NCBI GenBank assembly: GCA_026387935.1
Contig: JAPLKU010000019.1
Span: 235,351-299,350 of the forward strand
Direction of reading: 5' to 3'
Length of the DNA stretch: 64,000 nt
From: Gemmatimonadota bacterium
GTDB taxonomy: Bacteria; Gemmatimonadota; Gemmatimonadetes; Gemmatimonadales; Gemmatimonadaceae
The notes beneath the pieces were generated by a model. That model did no database searches, had not been told where the DNA came from, and worked only from the letters and a program-made list of their open reading frames with translations. A program made the position numbers and the translations under genes. Each line of letters begins with the position of its first letter. Position 1 is the first letter of the stretch. Positions 38,744 to 45,853 of this stretch are shown here, in pieces.

Positions 38744-39226
38744 ATGTCCGACAAGACACTACCTGCTGTTCGCCCACCGGCACCAGCTGCCGGCGTTGCT
38801 GGCGCACCCGGCGCACCCGGCACCACGCTGCCCGTCCGCCGTCACCCAGGCCACCGCGGCGCTGATGTTCGCGACGCCGTCGCCGAGATGGCGGCAAAGG
38901 CGCAGGAAATCAGTATGGAGGCCGGCAGCAAAATGGCGGCCGCCATGAAAGATGTCATTGGTGCCGCCGCCGGCATCAGCGGCTTCTCGATCGAGAGCGC
39001 CCGCGACCTGGTGCAGTTTATGGTGCGCCGCAGCCAGATGACGCAGGATGAGGCGGACAAGCTCATCGCCACCGCTGAGGAAGCGTCCGCGAAGAATCGT
39101 CGCGGCAAAAAGCCCGCGCCAGCCGCTAAGACCACGGGCAGCAAGAAACCCTCAGCGAAAAAGCCGGCCGCCAAGAAGCCCGCGACCAAGAAGCCCGCGA
39201 CCAAGAAGCCGGCGGCAAAGAAGTAA
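38744..39226 (+). CDS. PhaF/histone H1-like protein (helical domain plus Lys-rich tail)
   Basis: 160 aa. Start ATG 38744 with GGAG ten bases upstream. A Pro/Ala-rich N-terminus (to about 40) is followed by an amphipathic helical region (DAVAEMAAKAQEISMEAG, MKDVIGAAAGISG, ARDLVQFMVRRSQMTQDEADKL). The last 45 residues are repeats of KKPA(A/T) typical of histone H1-like DNA-binding tails. This two-part layout matches PhaF of pseudomonads, which ties polyhydroxyalkanoate granules to the nucleoid, but the helical part is only phasin-like. A nucleoid protein alone is the alternative. No pha genes nearby. Confidence 0.65.
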   Translation: MSDKTLPAVRPPAPAAGVAGAPGAPGTTLPVRRHPGHRGADVRDAVAEMAAKAQEISMEAGSKMAAAMKDVIGAAAGISGFSIESARDLVQFMVRRSQMTQDEADKLIATAEEASAKNRRGKKPAPAAKTTGSKKPSAKKPAAKKPATKKPATKKPAAKK

Positions 39227-39243
39227 CCGGAGCCTGAGCGCCC

Positions 39244-40422
39244 ATGATGCGCCAGGCTCTCTCCGCAGGTGATGCTGTCGCGCTCGCGCGCGAACTCGTC
39301 GCCGTGGATTCTCGGAACCCAGCGCTCTCGCCAGATGCATCCGGCGAGAGCGCTGTTGCGCACCTGCTCGCCGGCATCCTCGAGGACTGGGGATTCCGCG
39401 TGGAGATTCAGCAGGCCGCGCCGGGCCGTCCGAATGTCATCGCGCGCATCGGCACTCCTGGCGCCCCTGGTGCGCCCGGCGCGCGCTCCATCATCCTGAA
39501 CGGGCACCTCGACACCGTCGGCGTCGAACGGATGTCGCACGCACCGTGGGATCCGGAAATCCGCGACGGCCTGCTCTATGGTCGCGGTTCTGCCGACATG
39601 AAGGCCGGCATCGCGGCGATGTGTGCGGGGGCGTGGCGGGCCGCACAACCTGGCCTGCATGGCGAAGTGATTATCGCCGCCGTCGCCGACGAGGAGTACC
39701 GCAGTATTGGCACGAGCGCGCTGCTCGCGAGCGGCATTCGCGCCGATGCCGCGATCGTGACGGAGCCCACACGGCTCGCGATCTGCCGGGCGCACAAGGG
39801 CTTCGTCTGGGCCGACCTCGAGGTGCGGGGCATCGCCGCCCATGGCAGCCGCTACGACGTCGGCGTGGACGCCATCGCGCTGGCCGCGCTGGTCATTGCC
39901 GATCTCGAGGCGTACCAGCAGCGCGTGCTCACGACGCGCGCGCATCCGCTACTGGGCCGGCCGTCGCTGCACGCGTCACTCATCACCGGCGGTCAGGGCA
40001 TTTCGACCTACCCCGATCGGTGCACCGTGCAACTCGAGCGTCGTACGATTCCCGGGGAACGGCCAGCCGATTTCCTCCGCGAGCTCGAAGAGTCCATTGC
40101 TCGCGTGCGCGCGGGACGCCCGGAGCTGAGCGCCACAGTGGTTCCGGGCTTCTCGCAGGAGCCGAACGACGTGCCGGAGTCGGACGCGGTCGTTCGCGCG
40201 CTGGCTTCGGCGCTCCAGCAGCACGGCGTCGCGCCGTCAATCGAAGGGCTCTACTGCTGGACGGACGCGGCGTTGTTTACCGCGGCGGGAATCCCCGCGG
40301 TCTGCTTTGGGCCCGGCGACATTGCGGTCGCGCATGCCGCCACGGAGTTCGTGCCCGTGCGCGAAATCGAAGTCGCGGCCGACGTGATTGAACAGGTCCT
40401 GCGCGACTGGTTTGCCGCGTGA
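39244..40422 (+). CDS. M20-family peptidase/deacylase (ArgE/DapE type)
   Basis: 392-aa di-zinc amidohydrolase. Metal motifs: GHLDTVG (His, Asp), GRGSADMKAG (bridging Asp), DEEYRSIGT (general base Glu and ligand), EPTRLAICRAHKG, and a final His in a GPGDIAVAHAATEF motif near residue 358. The dimerisation domain lies between about 178 and 290. Closest to acetylornithine deacetylase and succinyl-diaminopimelate desuccinylase, but the specificity cannot be read. Unrelated in detail to the second M20 enzyme at 55 kb. Starts 17 bases after the PhaF-like gene, so co-transcription is likely. Ends 22 bases before a 72-aa gene. Confidence 0.88.
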   Translation: MMRQALSAGDAVALARELVAVDSRNPALSPDASGESAVAHLLAGILEDWGFRVEIQQAAPGRPNVIARIGTPGAPGAPGARSIILNGHLDTVGVERMSHAPWDPEIRDGLLYGRGSADMKAGIAAMCAGAWRAAQPGLHGEVIIAAVADEEYRSIGTSALLASGIRADAAIVTEPTRLAICRAHKGFVWADLEVRGIAAHGSRYDVGVDAIALAALVIADLEAYQQRVLTTRAHPLLGRPSLHASLITGGQGISTYPDRCTVQLERRTIPGERPADFLRELEESIARVRAGRPELSATVVPGFSQEPNDVPESDAVVRALASALQQHGVAPSIEGLYCWTDAALFTAAGIPAVCFGPGDIAVAHAATEFVPVREIEVAADVIEQVLRDWFAA

Positions 40423-40444
40423 ACAGACCGCTAACCGAGCGCTG

Positions 40445-40663
40445 ATGGCCACGCTCACCGTGAAGCAATATGATGCCCTCGAAGATGCGATCCGCGACGG
40501 CCGCCGCATTTCCATCTCGCATCGTCACCAGGATATCATGGTAATTCCGATGCGCCTCGTGCTCCGAAACCGGCGCGAGGCCATCGAGGCGCGGCACCCG
40601 ACGACCGGCGACCCCGTGATCATCTGGATTGATGAGGCCGATGCGATCGAGGTCGTGCGATGA
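40445..40663 (+). CDS. 72-aa conserved hypothetical protein
   Basis: Small, charged alpha/beta protein: TVKQYDALEDAIRDGRRISI, then VIPMRLVLRNRREAIEARHP and a C-terminal strand DPVIIWIDEADAIEVV. It has no Cys, signal peptide or membrane segment. It starts at ATG 40445 and its TGA overlaps the start of the RNase HI-like gene in an ATGA, so the two are translated together. Function unknown; the coupling suggests a partner for the RNase H-like protein. Confidence 0.7.
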   Translation: MATLTVKQYDALEDAIRDGRRISISHRHQDIMVIPMRLVLRNRREAIEARHPTTGDPVIIWIDEADAIEVVR

Positions 40664-41286
40664 GTGACGCGGAAAAGGAACTTGTGGCCATCTACGCCGA
40701 CGAGTCGTGCCTCGGCAACGGCAAGGAAGGCGAGAATCCCGGCGGCGCCGGCGCGCTTGTGGAATACCGGCGGCCAGGCTCCGACGAAATCATTCGCCGC
40801 GACATCTGGCTGAGCGAACCGTCCTCGACGAACAACCGCATGGCGCTGAACTCGGTGAGTGCGTCGCTGAGCCAGCTGGCGGCAAAGGGGGCATCGTTCG
40901 AAGTCGTCTTCACCACAGATTCGCGCTACATCGTGGACGGGATGACCGCGTGGGTCCACGGCTGGGCGAAACGTGGCTGGACGCGAAAGGGCGGTGCCAT
41001 CGAAAACCTTTCACTCTGGGCCGCAGCGATTCGCGCCGCCAGCGAACACGACGTCCGCTGGGAATGGGTGAAGGGCCACAACGGGCATGCACAGAACGAA
41101 TACGCCAACCACCTCGCCACCCGTGCGGCGGCGGAGCAGACGCAGTCGGGAGGACTCATTCCTTCGGCGTTCGATGAGTGGGATGTTGCCGTGCGGAAAA
41201 AGGGCGCCAAGCACGCCGCGCCCGCGCCGTTTCCCAGCACCATCACGTTTCGCGCGCACGCGGCGCTCCCCGACCCGCCACGCTGA
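40660..41286 (+). CDS. RNase HI-fold protein with altered active site
   Basis: 208 aa. The fold is plainly RNase HI: IYADESCLGN, STNNRMALN, FTTDSRYIVDGMTAWVHGW, KRGWTRKGG, WEWVKGHNGHAQNEYANHLA. Of the catalytic carboxylates, the first Asp (D10 of E. coli) and the third (D70) remain, but the Glu in NNRMEL (E48) is Ala and the Asp in the last motif (D134) is Asn. The His of GHxGH is kept. E48 replacement abolishes cleavage in E. coli RNase HI, so this protein may bind RNA/DNA hybrids without cutting. A 60-residue C-terminal tail, Ala/Pro rich, is extra. Coupled to the upstream 72-aa gene. Confidence 0.88.
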   Translation: MSDAEKELVAIYADESCLGNGKEGENPGGAGALVEYRRPGSDEIIRRDIWLSEPSSTNNRMALNSVSASLSQLAAKGASFEVVFTTDSRYIVDGMTAWVHGWAKRGWTRKGGAIENLSLWAAAIRAASEHDVRWEWVKGHNGHAQNEYANHLATRAAAEQTQSGGLIPSAFDEWDVAVRKKGAKHAAPAPFPSTITFRAHAALPDPPR

Positions 41287-41324
41287 TCGCAGCCGGCGTG
41301 TTAAGTTGGAAGTGAGGAACATTC

Positions 41325-42086
41325 GTGACTGGAAACCCAACCGCCCCCGACGAACTCGACCGCCTCTTTGCGTGGCTGGTGCGCGCGGTGCGCGACCAGC
41401 GTCCGGAGTATCTCGCGGCGGCATTTGAAGTCGGCGAGTTGCTGGCGTTCGTACCGTACAAGCTGGTGCGCGCCGATGTCGGCGTGGACACGAACGACGA
41501 TTACGCCCACGCCCTGACACGGCTGCTGGCCGGCGAACGCGGGCTCCTTTTCGTTGACGAGTTGATGCAGGACGACCTGCAAAACGAACTACAGGCGGCC
41601 GTCCCGGATTTGCAGGCGTACCGCTCGTACCTGAACACGCGCGTCACCCTCGCTCAGGAACGTGTCCGCGAAGCGCTCGACGCCCTCGGACCTGCCGTGC
41701 CGCGTGAAACCGTCGCGGCCGCGAACGAACCCGTCGCTGCCGCCAACGAACCCGCATGGCCGGTGCCAACCAACACCGCCGCGCCCCGGCCGGCACCACC
41801 ACGAGTCGCACCGGTAGCCCGTCCGATTTCCCCAGGCGATCGCGCCGCCGCGCAGGGCGCGCGCGCGGTCCCGAGCGCAACGACGCCGGTTGATGGCGGC
41901 GTCGATCCACGCACCTCGCGCGCCGGGTGCAAGTATTGCGGCCAACCGCTCCCTCAAGGCCGCGACCTTCGGTTCTGCCCGCATTGCGGTCAGGACCTCT
42001 CTGTGAACCGCTGCGGCGCGTGCAGCGCTGAACTTGAGCCGGGATGGAAGTTCTGCGTGGCATGCGGTCGCTCCAGCTCCGCCTGA
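41325..42086 (+). CDS. Double zinc-ribbon protein, unknown function
   Basis: 253 aa from GTG 41325 (GAGGA about seven bases upstream). The N-terminal ~115 residues are helical (LDRLFAWLVRAVRDQRPE, AAFEVGELLAFVPYKLVRAD). A Pro/Ala-rich linker covers about 120-195. The C-terminus holds two zinc ribbons: CKYCGQPLPQ with FCPHCGQ, and CGACSAEL with FCVACGRS. Such double zinc ribbons mediate protein or nucleic-acid contacts. The stop overlaps the start of the next gene (TGATG), indicating an operon. Confidence 0.75.
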   Translation: MTGNPTAPDELDRLFAWLVRAVRDQRPEYLAAAFEVGELLAFVPYKLVRADVGVDTNDDYAHALTRLLAGERGLLFVDELMQDDLQNELQAAVPDLQAYRSYLNTRVTLAQERVREALDALGPAVPRETVAAANEPVAAANEPAWPVPTNTAAPRPAPPRVAPVARPISPGDRAAAQGARAVPSATTPVDGGVDPRTSRAGCKYCGQPLPQGRDLRFCPHCGQDLSVNRCGACSAELEPGWKFCVACGRSSSA

Positions 42087-43147
42087 TGCGCCGCCTCTTC
42101 GCCGCGCTCATGGTAAGCGCGGTTGCGGTTGGCCTGCTGCGTGCACAGGGAACGTCACTTGCCGCGGCCGGTCGCTGGCCAGTGAAGACGCGCGAACATG
42201 TGGATCTCTGGCTTCACGGCTTCGCCATGGTGTCGGCTGATTCATCACCCGTGCCGCTGTACCGCCGCGGCTACCGCGACGCCCTGCTCGTGGCGCGCAA
42301 TGCGGCAAGCGCCTTCACCGACCTCGACGCCAACGCGGACGCGCTGCGCACCACACTCGGGAGCCGCCCGAACCTGCTCGGGGCACAATTCATCGCCCTG
42401 TCATTTGGGAGCTGGGCCGATCTCGACGGAACGTTTTAGACGTTCATCAAGTCCGACGGCAACGCGCGCGGCGCAAAGGATCCGATGAGCGCGGCCGCGC
42501 TCGCGCAGTTCGCGCTGATTTTCCGGACCCGCGAGGAACGCGATTTCGCGCGGAAGTTCGCATTGTCACTCCGTTCAGAGCGCGAGAAATTTCATCACCA
42601 ATGGTGGGTGGCAGAATCGCGACGGCGCGATCCCGCGCTTGCTGCCGTGGATTCCATCTGGCAGCTGACGATTCGGCCCAAGTTGCAACCCTTCCTGAAT
42701 CACATTCAGCAGAGCGATGGACAGATCATTCTCTCGACCGTGCTCGAAGGCGAGGGCCGCACCGTCACCGACGACAAGAAGAACAACACCATTACCTGTG
42801 GTTTTCCGGAAACGCGCGAGCGCGCGATGGACGCCATTCATTGCGTGCTCCACGAGCTGGTCGGGCCACTCACTGCCGCCGCCGTCGAAGACAACACGAC
42901 CCCGGCCGAAAAACGCTCTGGCGTTGCCGATCGCCTGCAGGCCGCGGCGCTCGTGCGCGGCGGCGCGCTTCTCGCCGCCAAACTCGGCGTCGACGTGGCC
43001 AGGAGCTACATGACGTTCTATTTGCGCGCTGCGGGCCGCGAGCCGGGATCGGATGTAGCCGCCGAGTTCACGGCTACGTTCGTCCTTCCCGATGGCATGA
43101 TCTCGTCCATCGACCGGCAGATTGCCGTGGCGTTCGGGGGTATCTGA
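42086..43147 (+). pseudogene. Secreted hypothetical protein interrupted by an in-frame TAG
   Basis: One reading frame runs from ATG 42086 (signal-like RRLFAALMVSAVAVGLLRAQ) to TGA 43147 with a single TAG at 42437-42439. Before the stop it reads SWADLDGTF and after it TFIKSDGNARGAKDPMSA in the same frame, so a one-base change (for example CAG to TAG) explains it. The second half could restart at ATG 42485. The full product would be about 352 aa, with no family I recognise. Neighbours on both sides overlap or abut it (TGATG at the start, two bases to the next ATG), as in an operon. Nonsense mutation, sequencing error or readthrough are all possible. Confidence 0.75.
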
Positions 43148-43149
43148 CG

Positions 43150-43950
43150 ATGGCCGACCATCTTCCCACCGCGCCCCCAGCCAAACTCTCACGTTCTGCA
43201 CTGGAGCGCGTGCTCGGCCGCGCCTCGGAATTGCAATCGGCTGCCGGCGACGATGACGGCGGTGCGCTGACGGAAGCGCAGCTGATTGATCTGGCCAAAG
43301 AGGTGGGGTTGTCGCCGGAGAATGTACGGGAAGCACTCGCCGAAGAACGATCACGCGTCGAAGAAGTACCTGATTCGAGCGCGGGACTGTCGCTGCTCGG
43401 GTCGGCAACGGTTCAGGCTGCGCGCACCGTTCCGGGCGACGTGGCCACTGTGCTGAGCGGCCTCGATGTCTGGATGCAGAAGATTGAATCGCTGCAGGTC
43501 ATGCGCCGATTTCCCGACCAGCTCACGTGGGAGCCGCGACAGGATTTCCTCTCTTCGATTCGTCGCACCCTGCGTGTGGGCGGCCGGGCATTCACGCTCG
43601 CGGTGGCGACCGATGTGCATGGCGTCGTTGCGGCGGCGGGCGGAAAGCGTACGCATGTGCGGCTCGTCGCGAACTTCAGGACGACCCGCAATCAGCGGGC
43701 CTCTGTCGCGGTCGCTGCTTCACTGGCAGGACTCGCCGTCGGACTTCCGCTCTGGTACATGGCGACGAATGCCGGGCTCGCTATCGCCGCGGCGCTCGCG
43801 CTGATTCCGGCGCTCGGGCTGCCTTCCGCCGCGTTCGTGCTCGCGCGCCGGCAGTACCGACGGCTCCTCGCCCGTGCGAAAGTGTCTCTCGAGCAGGCCC
43901 TCGACAAACTGGAATACGGCGACGCGCCGCGGCATGGACTCCTGCCGTGA
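43150..43950 (+). CDS. Two-helix membrane protein, unknown function
   Basis: 266 aa from ATG 43150. The N-terminal region has a helical motif (LTEAQLIDLAKEVGLSPENV) also seen in membrane proteins of related phyla. The middle is soluble (residues 95-180), with a beta-type stretch (FTLAVATDVHGVVAAAGG). Two adjacent hydrophobic helices follow at about 185-205 and 210-230 (VAVAASLAGLAVGLPLWYM; AAALALIPALGLPSAAFVL), then a charged tail. No enzyme signature. It overlaps the squalene-synthase gene by four bases (GTGA). Confidence 0.7.
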   Translation: MADHLPTAPPAKLSRSALERVLGRASELQSAAGDDDGGALTEAQLIDLAKEVGLSPENVREALAEERSRVEEVPDSSAGLSLLGSATVQAARTVPGDVATVLSGLDVWMQKIESLQVMRRFPDQLTWEPRQDFLSSIRRTLRVGGRAFTLAVATDVHGVVAAAGGKRTHVRLVANFRTTRNQRASVAVAASLAGLAVGLPLWYMATNAGLAIAAALALIPALGLPSAAFVLARRQYRRLLARAKVSLEQALDKLEYGDAPRHGLLP

Positions 43951-45005
43951 GCGAACCGCACCAGCCGTCGCTGGTTGAAGCCGATCGCTGGGCACGAGGC
44001 ATTCTTCCGTCTGTCTCACGGACGTTTGCGCTTTCGATCCGCTTTCTTCCCGGGACGCTTGGACGAGCGGTAGGCACGGCCTATCTCCTCTGCCGCATCG
44101 CGGACACGATCGAGGACGACGGCGCGATGAGCGCCGCGAGAAAGAGCGACCTCTTCGACGCCTTTTGCCGCGCGCTCGACGATGCAGCGGCTGCCGATGC
44201 GTTTTCCGCGCTCGCACAGGACGTTGCCGGTGACCGCGCGCATGTCGAGCTCCTGCGAAACACGAACCAGGTCTGTGCGCTGCTCCGTTCGCTCCCGGCC
44301 CAAACCCGCGCCCACGTCGTGCATTGGGTGGTGGAGATGGTGACCGGGATGCAGAAGTTCGTTGCGCTTTACCCAAATGGCATTCGCATCCAAACGCTCG
44401 CCGAGTACCGCGAGTACTGCTACTACGTGGCCGGCACCGTGGGCTGCATGCTCACCGAACTTTGGCATGAGCACGAGTCGACCATCGGCGACGCCGAGTA
44501 CAAAGCGCTCTGGGAACGCTGCCAGAAGTTCGGCGAGGCGCTGCAGACGGTCAACATCCTGAAGGACATCGCCTGGGACGCCGAGCACGAGAACGCGATC
44601 TACATCCCGGCGCGCGCGCTCGCGGAGCACGGGAGCGGACATAACACACTGCTCGACGCGGCCCACATGGAAGGCAACAAGGCGGCGGTCGCGTCGTTTA
44701 TCGAGCTCGCCTGGACGGATCTGGATGAGGCGCTGGAATACCTCTTTCTCGTCCCGCGTCGCGCGGTCGCCATTCGTGCCTTTTGCGTACTGCCCCTGCT
44801 CTACGCGTATGCAACGCTCCGCGACCTCTCGGCGTCGCGTTCGATGTTGCGCGCCGGCGGATCGGTAAAGATTTCACGGAGTGAAGTGCGCTCGTTGCTG
44901 GTGTTCGGACTGGCGGCCGTCGGCAGCAACACCCTGTTGCGCAGGTTGGTATCGCGTGTGAAGCGGCGGCCGTTCACGCCTATTCCGGCCGCCGCACGGA
45001 CGTAA
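43947..45005 (+). CDS. Squalene/phytoene synthase family protein
   Basis: 352 aa from GTG 43947. It is a head-to-head prenyl-diphosphate condensing enzyme: SVSRTFALSIRFLP, the first Asp-rich motif CRIADTIEDD, the substrate helix YCYYVAGTVGCML, and the second motif NILKDIAWDAEH. It resembles squalene synthase more than HpnC/HpnD. The product, squalene or phytoene, would feed hopanoids/sterols or carotenoids; no downstream cyclase or desaturase is in the window. Its start overlaps the upstream membrane protein. thyX follows after 42 bases. Confidence 0.9.
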   Translation: MSEPHQPSLVEADRWARGILPSVSRTFALSIRFLPGTLGRAVGTAYLLCRIADTIEDDGAMSAARKSDLFDAFCRALDDAAAADAFSALAQDVAGDRAHVELLRNTNQVCALLRSLPAQTRAHVVHWVVEMVTGMQKFVALYPNGIRIQTLAEYREYCYYVAGTVGCMLTELWHEHESTIGDAEYKALWERCQKFGEALQTVNILKDIAWDAEHENAIYIPARALAEHGSGHNTLLDAAHMEGNKAAVASFIELAWTDLDEALEYLFLVPRRAVAIRAFCVLPLLYAYATLRDLSASRSMLRAGGSVKISRSEVRSLLVFGLAAVGSNTLLRRLVSRVKRRPFTPIPAAART

Positions 45006-45047
45006 ATCGCGCGACTATCTTTCGGGCAATTCTTCGCCCCCATCAAA

Positions 45048-45803
45048 ATGCCGCAGTTCTACACCGAGCCCGTCATCAGCGTCCTCGCCCGCCCGTCGTT
45101 TGCCGAGCCGGGCCACCTGCCCGTGCAATGGCTGGGCGAAAGCACTGATGGCGAGCGACTCGCCGAGTTTGCCGGCCGGCTCTGCTACATGAGCCAGAAG
45201 AACCCGGCCAACCGCCAGACGCGCGAATACCTCGAAAACATCAAGAAACAGGGGCACGGGTCGGTGCTCGAGCATGCGAACTATTCACTGCTCGTTGAAG
45301 GCGTGAGCCGCTCGCTGACGCATGAACTGGTGCGCCACCGCGCAGGATTCGCGTATTCGCAGCTCTCGCAGCGCTACGTGGACGAATCACATGCCGCGTT
45401 CGTTGTGCCGCCGGCCATCCAGGGCGACGAAGCCCTCGTTGCGCAGTGGACTGCGCAAATGGAATCGGCGCAGGCGACCTACGTGGCGCTCGTGGACAAG
45501 CTGATGCAGCGCTACGGCTGGGTGGACGACAAGGTCCACCGTCGCAAGATGGCGCGCGAAGCGGCCCGTGGTGTGCTGCCGAACTCGACCGAAACGAAGA
45601 TCGTCGTCACGGCCAACGCGCGCGCCTGGCGTACGATGCTGGAACTGCGCACGAGTGAGGGCGCCGAGATGGAAATCCGCCGCTGCGCGGTGGCCATGCT
45701 CCGCACGCTGCAGAAGGAGGCGCCCGGATTCTTCGCCGACTTCGAGATCTACGTGGCGCCGGACCGTGTCGAGACGGCCCGGCTGACCTACCACAAGGTC
45801 TGA
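45048..45803 (+). CDS. thyX: FAD-dependent thymidylate synthase
   Basis: 251-aa flavin-dependent thymidylate synthase that makes dTMP from dUMP with methylene-tetrahydrofolate and NADPH. The signature is RHRAGFAYSQLSQRY; compared with the classical RHR-x7-S it has one extra residue, giving RHR-x8-S. Other conserved pieces: HGSVLEHANYSLLVEG and PNSTETKIVVTANARAWR. No thyA is in the window. Last gene of the long plus-strand run from 38.7 kb. Convergent with the EF-G-like gene, 47 bases away. Confidence 0.93.
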   Translation: MPQFYTEPVISVLARPSFAEPGHLPVQWLGESTDGERLAEFAGRLCYMSQKNPANRQTREYLENIKKQGHGSVLEHANYSLLVEGVSRSLTHELVRHRAGFAYSQLSQRYVDESHAAFVVPPAIQGDEALVAQWTAQMESAQATYVALVDKLMQRYGWVDDKVHRRKMAREAARGVLPNSTETKIVVTANARAWRTMLELRTSEGAEMEIRRCAVAMLRTLQKEAPGFFADFEIYVAPDRVETARLTYHKV

Positions 45804-45804
45804 G

Positions 45805-45853
45805 TAGACGGTAGTCGGCAGTTGGGAGGCAGCCGTCGGTCGCCGGCCGTCTA
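45805..45853. repeat. Hairpin between thyX and EF-G-like gene, related repeat E
   Basis: TAGACGG (45805-45811) pairs with CCGTCTA (45847-45853), the latter overlapping the EF-G-like stop. On the minus strand the interior reads like the ACTGCC-CAACT-CCGACTAC word of repeat B with two small differences. Possible bidirectional terminator; weak stem. Confidence 0.4.

Noticed and set aside
42437..42439. Pyrrolysine or deliberate stop readthrough at TAG
   Set aside because: No pyl genes or readthrough context seen; nonsense mutation or sequencing error is simpler.
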